Part shown: one piece after another, positions 9,557-17,994 of the stretch
Layout of the letters: each line of letters opens with the position of its first letter
Position numbering within the stretch: the first letter of the stretch is position 1
Source of the DNA: Ohtaekwangia sp.
GTDB lineage: Bacteria; Bacteroidota; Bacteroidia; Cytophagales; Cyclobacteriaceae
Direction of reading: 5' to 3'
Length of the DNA stretch: 64,000 nt
Assembly: GCA_021155195.1 (NCBI GenBank)
Contig: JAJNPV010000037.1
Span: 911,310-975,309 of the forward strand
Position numbers and translations under genes: made by a program
Notes under the pieces: generated by a model
Told to the model about the DNA's origin: nothing
Seen by the model: only the letters and a program-made list of their open reading frames with translations
Database searches by the model: none

Positions 9557-10198
9557 ATGAAAAAGTACTTTTTTGCCCTTCTGCTAACGTTTGTTGGCTC
9601 TTTGTCCTATTCTCAGTACGATCCTAAGGCACTTGAAATTCTAGAGGCTATGAGCGCAAAATATAAAGCGATCACTGCCTTTGAGGCCAACCTCACAACC
9701 GGATTAACCAACGAATCGGAGGGAGTGAAGGAAGAGTTTAAAGGAAAAATCACTGTAAAGGGAGATAAATTCAGGCTGTTATTAGATGATCAGGAAATCA
9801 TCAATAATGGTACCACCGTGTGGACTTACTTACCGTCCGCCAAGGAAGTGAACATCGATAATTTCGATTCAAGTTCAGATGAGATCAATCCTTCCAAGAT
9901 TTTTGATATGTATAAGAAGGGTTTTAAGTATTTGTATATAGGCGACAAAACCGAAAATGGCGTATTGAGTGAAGAAGTTGATTTGGTGCCTGAGAAAAAA
10001 GACGCTCAATATTTTAAGATCAAGATGATGATCTCGAAAAAGGACAAGAGCATAATGAGTTGGACCATGTTCGACAAGTCTGGAAATCGGTATAAATACT
10101 CGATTACTAAATTTGTTCCCAACCTAAAAGTGGAGGATTCTTTCTTCACCTTCGATACTAAAAAATACCCTGGCGTAGAAGTTATTGACTTGCGCTGA
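9557..10198 (+). CDS. LolA-like outer membrane lipoprotein carrier
   Basis: The 213-residue product starts with a signal peptide (MKKYFFALLLTFVGSLSYSQ) and matches the periplasmic LolA/LolB-like fold. It begins with the helical 'ALEILEAMSAKYKAITAFEA', continues through beta strands such as 'GKITVKGDKFRLLLDDQEII' with the family's 'NNGTTVWTYLP' segment, and ends with 'FFTFDTKKYPGVEVIDLR'. LolA binds the acyl chains of lipoproteins released from the inner membrane and hands them to the outer membrane. The length is normal for the family. Placement right behind ftsK recurs in Bacteroidota, and the 9 bp gap points to cotranscription. Confidence 0.88.
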   Translation: MKKYFFALLLTFVGSLSYSQYDPKALEILEAMSAKYKAITAFEANLTTGLTNESEGVKEEFKGKITVKGDKFRLLLDDQEIINNGTTVWTYLPSAKEVNIDNFDSSSDEINPSKIFDMYKKGFKYLYIGDKTENGVLSEEVDLVPEKKDAQYFKIKMMISKKDKSIMSWTMFDKSGNRYKYSITKFVPNLKVEDSFFTFDTKKYPGVEVIDLR

Positions 10199-10214
10199 TA
10201 ATTGGTTGATTGTT

Positions 10215-10257
10215 ATGGGTTCTTAACCTTTCTTTGCAGAAGCGTTTAAAAACCCAT
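10215..10257 (+). promoter_or_regulatory. inverted repeat in the pyrF leader
   Basis: ATGGGTT (10215-10221) and AACCCAT (10251-10257) are perfect 7-nt complements ending 2 nt before the pyrF start codon. In RNA they could close a 29-nt loop next to the ribosome binding region. No mechanism is established. Confidence 0.25.
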
Positions 10258-10259
10258 CA

Positions 10260-11078
10260 ATGAACCGTGTAGAGCTTTTCGAAAAAATCAAGAGCAAAAA
10301 TTCCTACTTGTGTATTGGTTTGGATACAGATTTGGAAAAAATTCCAAAACATCTGCTTTCCGCGCCTGATCCAATCTTTGAATTTAATAAGCAGATTATT
10401 GATGCTACTAAGGAATTAGCCGTAGCCTATAAGCCCAATATTGCTTTCTATGAAGCACATGGGGCTAAAGGATGGGAGAGTTTAGAAAAGACTTTAGCCT
10501 ATATACCGAAGGAGTGCTTTACCATCGCTGATGCCAAGCGTGGTGATATCGGAAATACTTCTAATCTGTATGCCCGGGCTTATTTTGAAAAAATGAATTT
10601 TGATGCCGTTACCGTGGCTCCGTACATGGGTGAAGATTCGGTACGTCCTTTTCTCGACTTTCAAGGTAAATGGGTGATACTGTTGATTCATACATCTAAT
10701 TCGGGGAGTGCAGACTTTCAGCAGTTAGAAACCCGGGGTGGCCGATACGTATACGAGGAGGTTATCTTTGCCTCTCAACGTTGGGCTTCACATAATCGCA
10801 TGATGTATGTGGTGGGAGCAACAAAAGCAGACAAAATAAACACCATTCGCGCGTTGGCTCCTGATCATTTCTTTTTAGTGCCGGGCATTGGTGCACAAGG
10901 AGGTAGCTTAGAAGATGTATCGAAGGCCGGGATGAATGATCATTGTGGTCTGTTGGTGAATTCTGCGCGCTCCATCATCTATGCTTCCGGCAAGGAAGAT
11001 TTTGCGGAAGCTGCTCATCGCGAAGCTGGCAAGATGCAACAGGAAATGAAAACGTATCTCGAGAAATATCTGCCGTAG
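10260..11078 (+). CDS. pyrF: orotidine 5'-phosphate decarboxylase (long type)
   Basis: The 272-residue enzyme converts OMP to UMP, the last step of de novo pyrimidine synthesis. It is the longer type 2 form found in Bacteroidota, Actinobacteria and Mycobacteria. The N-terminal 'YLCIGLDTDLEKIP' gives the first substrate-binding Asp. The catalytic Lys/Asp network is in 'IADAKRGDIGNTS', and the phosphate-binding loop is 'LVPGIGAQGGSLEDV' followed by 'LVNSARSIIYAS'. The start ATG at 10260 fits the family N-terminus MNRVELFEKIKSK. The gene stands 61 bp behind lolA and may be read from the same transcript or from its own leader. Confidence 0.96.
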   Translation: MNRVELFEKIKSKNSYLCIGLDTDLEKIPKHLLSAPDPIFEFNKQIIDATKELAVAYKPNIAFYEAHGAKGWESLEKTLAYIPKECFTIADAKRGDIGNTSNLYARAYFEKMNFDAVTVAPYMGEDSVRPFLDFQGKWVILLIHTSNSGSADFQQLETRGGRYVYEEVIFASQRWASHNRMMYVVGATKADKINTIRALAPDHFFLVPGIGAQGGSLEDVSKAGMNDHCGLLVNSARSIIYASGKEDFAEAAHREAGKMQQEMKTYLEKYLP

Positions 11079-11099
11079 TCTGGCTATTTGCATTAACGT

Positions 11100-11628
11100 A
11101 TGAAGAAAGAAATAATATTTAATCTTCAGGATATTGGTTCTTTCTCAAATTTGACTAAGGATTATTTCTTTGGAAGTGATTTTAGAATGTTAAGTGAATC
11201 AAAAGATCAAATTTGCTTTACTAAAGGGAGTCTACTTAATAATATGGTGACATCTAACCCACTTAATTGGAAGAGCGAGGTAAAGATTACCGTGAGAAAT
11301 GATATGGTTTTAGCAAATTTTGAAATCAATACCTATGGACAATTAGTTACTCCCAAAGAAGAAAATTTATGGAATCTATTTATTGAGAACTACAAGGAGT
11401 CAATCACGAATAAATTAAACTTAGTATTAGCAAACGAAAAGTACCTAAAGGAAATAAAAAGGGATAATTTGAGGTACCTAAAATCGGCTTTGCTGGGGGC
11501 TGTTATTTTTTGGGGTTCCATCCGGATTCTTAGCTTATTTTACAGGAATAGACACGATAGTATCAGCAGGAGCAGTCAGTGGTGCTAGTCTATTTGTCAT
11601 ACTCAAAATAAATAGTGAGAGAAAATAA
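11100..11628 (+). pseudogene. small membrane-anchored protein of unknown function, disrupted by a +1 frameshift
   Basis: The uninterrupted frame from ATG 11100 stops at 11588 (162 residues). However, the C-terminal helix is cut short after 'ALLGAVIFWGSI' and replaced by a polar, Arg-rich tail. Reading one base later from 11524 gives 'GFLAYFTGIDTIV', then 'SAGAVSGASLFVILKINSE', and a stop at 11626-11628, which completes a typical two-helix membrane anchor. One extra C in 'atccgg' (about 11523) explains the break; the restored protein would be about 175 residues. The soluble N-terminal part (about 120 residues) resembles nothing I recognise. It could be a real null allele or a sequencing error. 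It lies 21 bp behind pyrF. Confidence 0.6.
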
Positions 11629-11726
11629 AAACACATCTTCATAATTCTTAATATGTTTGATCAGATGGTTATCACTTGATTTTAGATTGTCAAAATCGTA
11701 ACTCGTGATTCACAATCAGAATCACC

Positions 11727-13016
11727 TTGGACGAATCATTCCTACATTATTTGTGGCAGTTTCAATACTTCGATAAAAGTAAGTTGACAACAACTGCTGG
11801 CGAAGTGTTGAATATTCTAAAACCAGGTATTCTGAATTCTGATTCTGGGCCTGATTTCTCTCAATCAAAAATAAAAATTGGTGAGATTGTTTGGATTGGA
11901 AATGTTGAGATTCACGTTCAGTCTTCGGGTTGGTATGAACATAAACATGATCAGGATGCTGCGTATGAAAATGTAGTGCTGCATGTGGTGTGGGAAGAAA
12001 ATAAGCCTGTATATCGTACTGACGGAACTCGAATTCCAACATTGCAGCTCAAAGGTCGGGTAGAAGATCATTTACTAAAGTCGTATAAAAAGCTAATTAA
12101 TAATCCTTCGGCAATTCCTTGCGAGAAATCATTTACCAGCGTGGATGATCTGATCAAGCATGCTATGGTTGATAAGGCTTTGATGAATCGACTCGAGTCG
12201 AAAGCGAACCAAATTAAAATTATACTCAATAAAAATAAAGGTGATTGGGATGAAACAACGTATCAGTTGCTTGCCAGTAATTTTGGATTTAAAGTCAACA
12301 AAGATCCATTTATGCAATTGGCGGATGCATTGCCTTATAAATTAATTCAAAAGCATAGAAGCAATCCGCTGGAAGTGGAGGCTTTGCTTTTTGGTCAGGC
12401 AGGTTTTCTTGTTGCCAAAACAAAAGATGAATACCTGACCCAACTTTTTAATACGTATCAGTTCTTAGCTAAGAAATACGGTTTAGTGGATAAAGCGATG
12501 AGTGTAGCACAATGGAAATTTTTGCGATTACGTCCGGCTAATTTCCCTACGATTCGCATGGCGCAGTTTGCTTCGCTGTTGTGTTCGCACGCCAACATTT
12601 TTTCTGGGGTAGTCGAGATCCCAAGTTATCAGCAACTGATTCATTTCTTTGAAATCCATCAATCAACTTACTGGAAAACGCATTATCGGTTTGGTAAAAA
12701 ATCGAAAGAGGAAGTGCCGGGTCTTGGCGATTCGAGCAAAGAAAATATCATTATCAACACGGTGGTTCCTTTGTTTGTTGCTTATGGCCAGTCGCGCGAT
12801 GATTATAGTTTTGTAGAAAAAGCAATTTCAATTTTGCAATCGATACCCAGCGAGAAGAATAAAATTACCAGAGTCTGGCAAGAATTGGGATATGCAAGCA
12901 AAACTGCTTTTGATTCACAAGGTTTGATTGAATTGTATAATAACTTTTGCCAACGCAGGGCATGCTTAAACTGTACGGTTGGTTCTTCATTACTTAAACC
13001 CACTGCGGCTAAATGA
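11727..13016 (+). CDS. DUF2851 family protein
   Basis: The 429-residue protein starts at TTG 11727, because no in-frame ATG or GTG gives the family N-terminus 'DESFLHYLWQFQYFDK'. DUF2851 proteins are cytosolic, confined largely to Bacteroidota, and of unknown function. Conserved family segments are visible: 'GPDFSQSKIKIGEIVWIGNV', 'IHVQSSGWYEHKHDQD', 'VVLHVVWEEN' and, near the C-terminus, 'YNNFCQRRACLNC' with a Cys pair. The charged His/Asp residues in the first third resemble a nuclease-like core, but that is only an impression. The stop overlaps the next gene by 4 bp (ATGA), so the two are translationally coupled. Confidence 0.85.
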   Translation: MDESFLHYLWQFQYFDKSKLTTTAGEVLNILKPGILNSDSGPDFSQSKIKIGEIVWIGNVEIHVQSSGWYEHKHDQDAAYENVVLHVVWEENKPVYRTDGTRIPTLQLKGRVEDHLLKSYKKLINNPSAIPCEKSFTSVDDLIKHAMVDKALMNRLESKANQIKIILNKNKGDWDETTYQLLASNFGFKVNKDPFMQLADALPYKLIQKHRSNPLEVEALLFGQAGFLVAKTKDEYLTQLFNTYQFLAKKYGLVDKAMSVAQWKFLRLRPANFPTIRMAQFASLLCSHANIFSGVVEIPSYQQLIHFFEIHQSTYWKTHYRFGKKSKEEVPGLGDSSKENIIINTVVPLFVAYGQSRDDYSFVEKAISILQSIPSEKNKITRVWQELGYASKTAFDSQGLIELYNNFCQRRACLNCTVGSSLLKPTAAK

Positions 13017-14263
13017 GCGTGTTAAATGTTATAGCAATTATTTCATTAAGCGGATTGTTTTTTAAGCAAGCAGCAGGAGATTACCCACGACTATTTTGCT
13101 TTGCATTACTCTTTAAGATGATAATGGCTGTTTCGCTCGGCCTTGTGTATCTGCATTACTATGCAGCTAACGACACATGGTTATTTTTTAAAGATGCAAC
13201 AATACTTGCCGACTATGCCCGTCAAGACTTTGGATCGTACGTAAAATTTCTTTGGAGCAGTGACTTTCAAAATCAGACAATTGAGATTTTAAGTATGCAG
13301 GAGCGTTCCCTTTTTCTGGTTAAGATAATTAGTTTCTTTTGCTTCATAAGTGATGATAATTATTGGATCACGGCAATTTACTTTTCCCTCCTCTCATTTA
13401 GTGCTTCGTGGAATTTGTTTAAGGTAATTGCCCGGAACTTTGATAACGCTCAATATGCGGCCGCTCTGACTTTTCTTTTCTTTCCTTCTATAATTTTTTG
13501 GAGTTCGGGTTTGGTAAAAGAAACACTTGCTTTGGCAGGGATTTATTTTATCACCGTACTTTTTATAAAGCTGTTGAAGGCTCGAAGGATTTTTTGGTGG
13601 GAATGGGCAATTGCTGCGATGGCTTTTTATACGGCCTGGAATTTAAAGTATTATTGGGCTGCCTTATTTATGGCTGTGGTTACAACGTCTATACTGATTT
13701 TCTTTTTGCAAAAGAGAATTAGATTAGTAAGCCAGTCTATATTAACAAGTTGGTGTGTTATTTTTATTTTGTTGTCAGCTCTTGTTAGTCTTTCGCATCC
13801 TAATTTTTACCTGAGTCGTTTTTTGAATGTGCTTATCACAAATCATGATGAATTTTTGAAAATTTCAAGACCGGATGGAATCATTCACTACTATAACCTC
13901 ACAGCAAGCTGGTGGAGTATTTTCATCAACTCACCTTGGGCACTTTTGTCCGGGTTGTTTCGCCCGTTTGTCTGGGAAGCTTCAGGGGCAACCTCGGCTG
14001 TAGCATCTATCGAAAATCTTTTCTTGTTAGTACTAGTGGTTGCAAGTTCTTTTAGAAAATCTGTGAAGACTGATAATCTTTTACTTCTTTCGGCTGTAGT
14101 ATATATTGTGTTACTCTGTATTTTTCTCGCGTTAAGCACCCCCAACTTAGGTACCTTATCCCGGTACCGAACCGGCTTTCTTCCTTTCTTTATTTTTATT
14201 ATTTCCTATCGCAATCCATTGCTTGATTATTTTTCGGATAGAGTAAGGTTTCTTCATAAATAG
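13013..14263 (+). CDS. polytopic membrane protein of unknown function
   Basis: The 416-residue protein has about ten predicted membrane helices, for example 'IIAIISLSGLFFKQA', 'MIMAVSLGLVYLHYYA', 'FFPSIIFWSSGLVKETLALA', 'SILIFFLQ' and the final 'FLPFFIFIISYRNPLLDYF'. The loop 'FWSSGLVKETLA' after a pair of helices recalls the polymerase/glycosyltransferase-C superfamily of surface-polysaccharide enzymes, but no signature is decisive. ATGA overlap with DUF2851 and a short gap to a NeuD-type sugar acyltransferase are compatible with a role in cell-surface glycans. That function is inferred only. Confidence 0.75.
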   Translation: MSVLNVIAIISLSGLFFKQAAGDYPRLFCFALLFKMIMAVSLGLVYLHYYAANDTWLFFKDATILADYARQDFGSYVKFLWSSDFQNQTIEILSMQERSLFLVKIISFFCFISDDNYWITAIYFSLLSFSASWNLFKVIARNFDNAQYAAALTFLFFPSIIFWSSGLVKETLALAGIYFITVLFIKLLKARRIFWWEWAIAAMAFYTAWNLKYYWAALFMAVVTTSILIFFLQKRIRLVSQSILTSWCVIFILLSALVSLSHPNFYLSRFLNVLITNHDEFLKISRPDGIIHYYNLTASWWSIFINSPWALLSGLFRPFVWEASGATSAVASIENLFLLVLVVASSFRKSVKTDNLLLLSAVVYIVLLCIFLALSTPNLGTLSRYRTGFLPFFIFIISYRNPLLDYFSDRVRFLHK

Positions 14264-14289
14264 ATCATTTATGGTATTGGGCGAAGTAG

Positions 14290-14297
14290 TACCTTTG
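14290..14297 (+). promoter_or_regulatory. TAnnTTTG -7 box just before the acyltransferase gene
   Basis: TACCTTTG matches the Bacteroidota -7 consensus and ends only 4 nt before the ATG at 14302, so a transcript from it would be nearly leaderless. Confidence 0.45.
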
Positions 14298-14301
14298 CCT
14301 C

Positions 14302-14937
14302 ATGGAAAATCCGGTACTTATTTTTGGCGCTAATCACCTTGGGCGTGCAGCTAAAGAAATTTTTGAAACGAATAGTGTTGTTGTATATGGTTTTTTGGAT
14401 GACGACAAGAAGCTACACAATACTGAGATTGACGAAGTAGTAGTATTAGGTGATACCGACAATGATGGCTTTCTTAAACTCATCGGAAAAAAATGTGAAG
14501 CTTTTGTAGCGGTGGATGATAACAAACTCAGGAAGTCATTGGTGACTATGATTCAGGAAGTGCGCCACATGCAGCCTGTAAATGCCATCCATAGTCGCTC
14601 GGTGGTTTCAGAAAAAGCCATTTTGGGGCATGGTAATTTTATCGACTTCAATGCTTATTTGGCTCCCGGTTCCAAAATAGGAAGTCACTGCATTATCCAT
14701 ACACAAACTTCTGTTGGTGTTGATTCATCGTTGGGGGACTTTGTACAAGTAGGAGCAGGCAGTTCGATCAATGCAGGAGTCACTATCGAAGATGAAGTTT
14801 TTATCGGGTCGGGAGTTACGATTGTTTCAGGTGTAACCGTTGGTAAGGGTGCACGCATAGGAGCAGGTTCTGTGGTGATTGCTTCTGTAAAGGCAGGTGA
14901 AACTGTGTTTGGTAATCCGGCAGCAAAGATTAAGTAA
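14302..14937 (+). CDS. NeuD/PglD-family sugar O- or N-acyltransferase
   Basis: The 211-residue protein has the two-part PglD/NeuD layout. Residues 1-85 are a Rossmann-like sugar-nucleotide-binding domain ('LIFGANHLGRAAKEIFE', 'YGFLDDDKKLHN'). Residues 90-211 are a left-handed beta-helix of hexapeptide repeats ('GNFIDFNAYLAPGSKIGSHC', 'VGAGSSINAGVTIEDEVFIG') ending in 'GNPAAKIK'. The likely catalytic His is in 'HCIIHTQTSVGVD'. Such enzymes are trimers that transfer acetyl from acetyl-CoA to a sugar, often for surface glycans. The acceptor cannot be told from sequence. It follows the polytopic membrane gene by 38 bp but has its own promoter box. Confidence 0.88.
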   Translation: MENPVLIFGANHLGRAAKEIFETNSVVVYGFLDDDKKLHNTEIDEVVVLGDTDNDGFLKLIGKKCEAFVAVDDNKLRKSLVTMIQEVRHMQPVNAIHSRSVVSEKAILGHGNFIDFNAYLAPGSKIGSHCIIHTQTSVGVDSSLGDFVQVGAGSSINAGVTIEDEVFIGSGVTIVSGVTVGKGARIGAGSVVIASVKAGETVFGNPAAKIK

Positions 14938-14960
14938 TCATTAAATGGTGATCGGAAAGT

Positions 14961-14996
14961 AGTAGCAAGTATCCAGCAACCAGTATCCAGAATAGC
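14961..14996. repeat. degenerate intergenic repeat, AGTATCCAG units
   Basis: AGTATCCAG occurs at 14968-14976 and again at 14982-14990 (period 14) within an AGnAnCCAG-rich stretch between two genes. It resembles the short-unit intergenic repeats also found near 19.3 and 20.04 kb. Confidence 0.45.
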
Positions 14997-15854
14997 ATGT
15001 CCAAAATATCCGAAACTGATTTAATTCTTAATCCGGATGGTAGTGTTTACCATTTAAGTCTTTTACCAAAAAACATTTCGGATACGATTATCACGGTAGG
15101 AGACCCCAGCAGGGTATATGCGGTGAGTCAATACTTTGATGAAGTTGAGTTTGAAATGAACAAGCGCGAGTTCATTACGCACGTGGGTAAGTACAAAGGC
15201 AAGCGCATAACCGTAATCAGCACCGGTATTGGTACGGACAACATTGAAATATTTTTTACGGAGCTTGATGCTCTGGTTAATATTGATTTGAAAACACGCG
15301 AACCTAAATCGCGCAAGAAAAAATTAAAGATTATCAGAATAGGAACATCCGGAGCGTTGCAGGAAGACATTCCGTTGGGAACACATCTGGCTTCTGATTA
15401 TGCGATTGGCCTGGACAACCTGATGAACTTTTATGATCTGCCCATGGACGATCTTGAAACCGGACTTTCGCATGATATTCAAAAGAAAACCGGACTACCT
15501 TTTATGCCTTATGCGGTTCGTGGTTCTGTTAGCTTACGCGAACAAATTGGTAGTGATATGATGAAAGGGAATACGGTAACGTGCCCAGGATTTTATGCAC
15601 CACAAGGCCGTGAGCTGCGTCTGCCCATTCGCTTTCCAAAATTACTGGAAGATTTGAATTATTATCACAAAGGAGATTTTTGGCTCACCAATTTTGAAAT
15701 GGAAACCGCAGGTTATTATGCCATGGGAAGATTGCTTGGTCACGAAGTACTGAGTGTAAATGCAATCATTGCCAACCGCATTAAGAATAAATTTTCAAAA
15801 GACCCCAATAAAGTTGTGGAGTCATTGATTAAAAAAGTGTTGGAGCGGGTTTAA
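14997..15854 (+). CDS. nucleoside phosphorylase (uridine phosphorylase-like)
   Basis: The 285-residue protein belongs to the PNP_UDP_1 family. It has the phosphate-binding 'ITVGDPSRVYAVSQYF', the 'ISTGIGTDNIEIFFTEL' segment, the central 'RIGTSGALQEDIPLGTHLAS' and the ribose-binding 'TNFEMETAGYYAMGRLLGHE', whose Glu contacts the sugar 2'-OH. The enzyme cleaves a ribonucleoside with phosphate to base and ribose 1-phosphate in nucleoside salvage. The longer insert around 'LDNLMNFYDLPMDDLETGLS' separates it from the short E. coli-type Udp. Uridine is the likeliest substrate, but purine nucleosides are possible. Confidence 0.87.
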   Translation: MSKISETDLILNPDGSVYHLSLLPKNISDTIITVGDPSRVYAVSQYFDEVEFEMNKREFITHVGKYKGKRITVISTGIGTDNIEIFFTELDALVNIDLKTREPKSRKKKLKIIRIGTSGALQEDIPLGTHLASDYAIGLDNLMNFYDLPMDDLETGLSHDIQKKTGLPFMPYAVRGSVSLREQIGSDMMKGNTVTCPGFYAPQGRELRLPIRFPKLLEDLNYYHKGDFWLTNFEMETAGYYAMGRLLGHEVLSVNAIIANRIKNKFSKDPNKVVESLIKKVLERV

Positions 15855-15872
15855 CTAACCTTACCCTAAAAA

Positions 15873-15977
15873 GCATAACGCTAAGAACGAGGGGTATAGT
15901 AAAATCAATAGTCTTTTCACTTATACATGCGAAATATATGCACCTGAGTGTATATATTCGCTAGTTGGCGGTTATGC
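15873..15977. repeat. attC-like structured element preceding a two-gene cassette
   Basis: A 105-nt non-coding element. The ends GCATAAC (15873-15879) and GTTATGC (15971-15977) are perfect complements. The stem continues with GCTAA (15880-15884) against TTGGC (15965-15969), leaving one bulged G at 15970. Nested inside is a second hairpin: GCGAAATATATGCAC (15929-15943) against GTGTATATATTCGC (15948-15961), with a CTGA loop and one bulged A. Long imperfect stems with extrahelical bases and GTT-type ends are the hallmark of integron attC sites. No second copy was found after the two genes, so cassette identity is not proven. Confidence 0.45.
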
Positions 15978-15981
15978 ATAA

Positions 15982-16809
15982 ATGAGACACATAATAAATA
16001 TTGCGACATTCCTTCTGACAATATTCGGTGGATTCCACCTATACTTAAATATTCTTTCGGACGAGCAGACTACCTACGAGAGCTCTATTAAATTAATCAG
16101 ACTGGAATTCACAAAAAATCCCATCACATTTATACTCATAAGCATTCTGATTTTGGTATTTGGTCTTGTTATCACCGGACTTCTTAATTTAATTAAGAAA
16201 AAAATTATTAATAGGAGACAAACAGAAGAAATTGAAATAAGGACTCAGACAGAACTACTAAAAAAACGAAACAGTATCAGAGACGAAATAAGAAGCAAAG
16301 CATATAAATCAATTCCGGACGGAAATAATATATTCCCGTTTGACAGAATAAAAGGGGAATTTGGAGAACTAAACATTAGAGACATCAAAGACCCTGACCA
16401 TAATAATTACTCAAAATATGAAACGTTTGACTTTCGAGAAGATGGAGTTGAAGTGTTTGACGCAAGAAATATAATGTATAAAATACTGGTCATCCAAAAT
16501 TCTGATGGCAAGTGGGATGCTATTCATAAAGGAGAAAAACCTAAAAAGGGCAATTATAGCAAAATAGATAGTATTGTTTGCGTTGACTTTATCCCTTATG
16601 AAAATGTTGAATATATCGATTGGAGTCCAAGTCCATACAGTTCAAATATTACAATCAACTGTTTATACAAGTACAAGAAGTACGATAGACATCCATTCAA
16701 GGAAATAAGATATTACATTAAGACTGAACACGGATATTGGAGATTGGACAACGAGGACAGAAGAAACTTAAAGAAATTTGACCTAAAAGAATTTTTAGGA
16801 GTGAGGTGA
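15982..16809 (+). CDS. hypothetical membrane protein, possible cassette gene
   Basis: The 275-residue protein begins four nucleotides after the structured element. Two membrane helices lie near residues 5-25 ('IINIATFLLTIFGGFHLYL') and 48-72 ('PITFILISILILVFGLVITG'). A short basic coiled segment ('KKKIINRRQTEEIEIRTQTE') and a soluble domain rich in Tyr, Asp and Lys follow. I do not recognise the family. Codon usage is AT-rich and favours AGA for Arg (gacagaagaaac, agaagcaaagca), unlike the CGT/CGC used in neighbouring housekeeping genes. This suggests transfer. Its stop shares one base with the next start. Confidence 0.7.
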   Translation: MRHIINIATFLLTIFGGFHLYLNILSDEQTTYESSIKLIRLEFTKNPITFILISILILVFGLVITGLLNLIKKKIINRRQTEEIEIRTQTELLKKRNSIRDEIRSKAYKSIPDGNNIFPFDRIKGEFGELNIRDIKDPDHNNYSKYETFDFREDGVEVFDARNIMYKILVIQNSDGKWDAIHKGEKPKKGNYSKIDSIVCVDFIPYENVEYIDWSPSPYSSNITINCLYKYKKYDRHPFKEIRYYIKTEHGYWRLDNEDRRNLKKFDLKEFLGVR

Positions 16810-17393
16810 TGCACGAACCGCCAATTAAGATGACTAAATTCTTAATACTAATAATTTTAATAATAGTTTCCTGTTTACTCGCTGGACTTTATGGAATTCT
16901 ACACGACCAATTGACTTATACGATTTCCGAAGAGTACTATACAAAGTTTAAGTTTTATCAATTCGGTTTCATGGACATTGGGAACGAGGCAATTTTTCCA
17001 AATCCAAGAATTGAAGTTTCGGCAGTCGGACTTCTTGCCACATGGTGGATGGGAATACCAATCGGAATTATTCTCGGACTCGCTGGACTAATTCACAGAG
17101 ACTGGCGGACAATGTTTAATGTGACCTTTAAAGCGTTTCTTGTTACAATATTGATTGCATTTGCAACGGGACTTCTAGGACTTGTTTATGGACATATTTA
17201 TTTGGCCGACAAATCAAAAGCAGAATTTGGAAATTGGTACATACCCGACAACCTAGTGGACTTTGAAAATTTTATCAATGTGGGTTCAATGCACAATTTT
17301 AGTTATATAGGTGGACTGACTGGACTCATTGGCGGACTTGTTTATACCATAACGCAACGGAGAAAATTGAGGTCAAAAGTGAATTACACATAA
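16809..17393 (+). CDS. hypothetical multi-pass membrane protein, possible cassette gene
   Basis: The 194-residue protein starts at ATG 16809 and overlaps the preceding stop by one base (TGATG). A GTG one codon earlier is possible but unneeded. Four membrane helices are visible: 'FLILIILIIVSCLLAGLYGI', 'WWMGIPIGIILGLAGLI', 'FLVTILIAFATGLLGLVYGH' and 'IGGLTGLIGGLVYTI'. The pattern of Gly-rich helices with an extracytoplasmic loop of about 40 residues recurs in uncharacterised Bacteroidota proteins. No enzyme motif is seen. It is coupled with the preceding gene and shares its unusual codon use, so the two probably travel and act together. Confidence 0.7.
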   Translation: MHEPPIKMTKFLILIILIIVSCLLAGLYGILHDQLTYTISEEYYTKFKFYQFGFMDIGNEAIFPNPRIEVSAVGLLATWWMGIPIGIILGLAGLIHRDWRTMFNVTFKAFLVTILIAFATGLLGLVYGHIYLADKSKAEFGNWYIPDNLVDFENFINVGSMHNFSYIGGLTGLIGGLVYTITQRRKLRSKVNYT

Positions 17394-17579
17394 AGACCGA
17401 GGAAGAATGGCAGCGAGCAACAAAAAGTTTATGCTCTTAATTTCGTTCAATAACATGGGACAGTGACGCGCTTCGAATACACGCAACCCTTAAACACAAC
17501 ACGTTTTAGCCACTTAAAATTATCGCACAATTTAGAGTAGTGGGTTTACTCGCCAAGAACTTTGCAAGGCCAACTGAAG

Positions 17580-17834
17580 TTACCTCGCGGCAGTCATGCT
17601 CTCCATCCTCACAATGTGTTTGCTCGCATTATACGAATCGGTATTGTAAAATCCGGAAAGGATGCGATGAGCAATTTGTTCAATAATTAACTCATCATCT
17701 GATTTACCTTCCTTGCCGCGCCAGAACACACGCTGAGGGTGTTTTTTCATATCCTCCACATAAGATTGTGCATGCGAGAATTGATCATTTGTAAATGTAA
17801 TGGTGAAACAGGTTTTTACTTTTTGTGTTTCCAT
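17580..17834 (-). CDS. small hypothetical protein
   Basis: An 84-residue hydrophilic protein beginning METQKVKTCFTITFTNDQFS, without signal peptide or membrane helix. It contains 'HAQSYVEDMKKHPQRVFWRG' and a charged helix 'KSDDELIIEQIAHRILSGFY'. I do not recognise the family. It lies alone on the minus strand between the cassette pair and the M16 peptidase gene. The coding-like composition and lack of a competing frame support it, but it could be spurious. Confidence 0.5.
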   Translation of the reverse strand: METQKVKTCFTITFTNDQFSHAQSYVEDMKKHPQRVFWRGKEGKSDDELIIEQIAHRILSGFYNTDSYNASKHIVRMESMTAAR

Positions 17835-17978
17835 AAGTTCAGTTAGTTGATCCCAATCTCTCTTGCAATCAGGATGCCGTTATTTAATTACGATTTTAAA
17901 CAAATTACCATACATCTGTCAAGAGTCATGCCCGAATGCGGGCAATCTTGTTCGGGTGTGGAACATCAAGAATAAGAT

Positions 17979-17986
17979 TAATTTTG
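17979..17986 (+). promoter_or_regulatory. TAnnTTTG -7 box before the M16 peptidase gene
   Basis: TAATTTTG lies 8 nt upstream of the ATG at 17995. It supports that start over the in-frame ATG 44 codons upstream, which would place the promoter inside the coding sequence. Confidence 0.45.
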
Positions 17987-17994
17987 TGCCCGCA

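Noticed and set aside
17394..17579. Right-hand partner of the attC-like element.
   Set aside because: The gap holds AACACAACACG and GTTTATGC-like pieces, but no stem comparable with 15873-15977 could be built, so no second site is claimed. Nothing else is evident in this gap.
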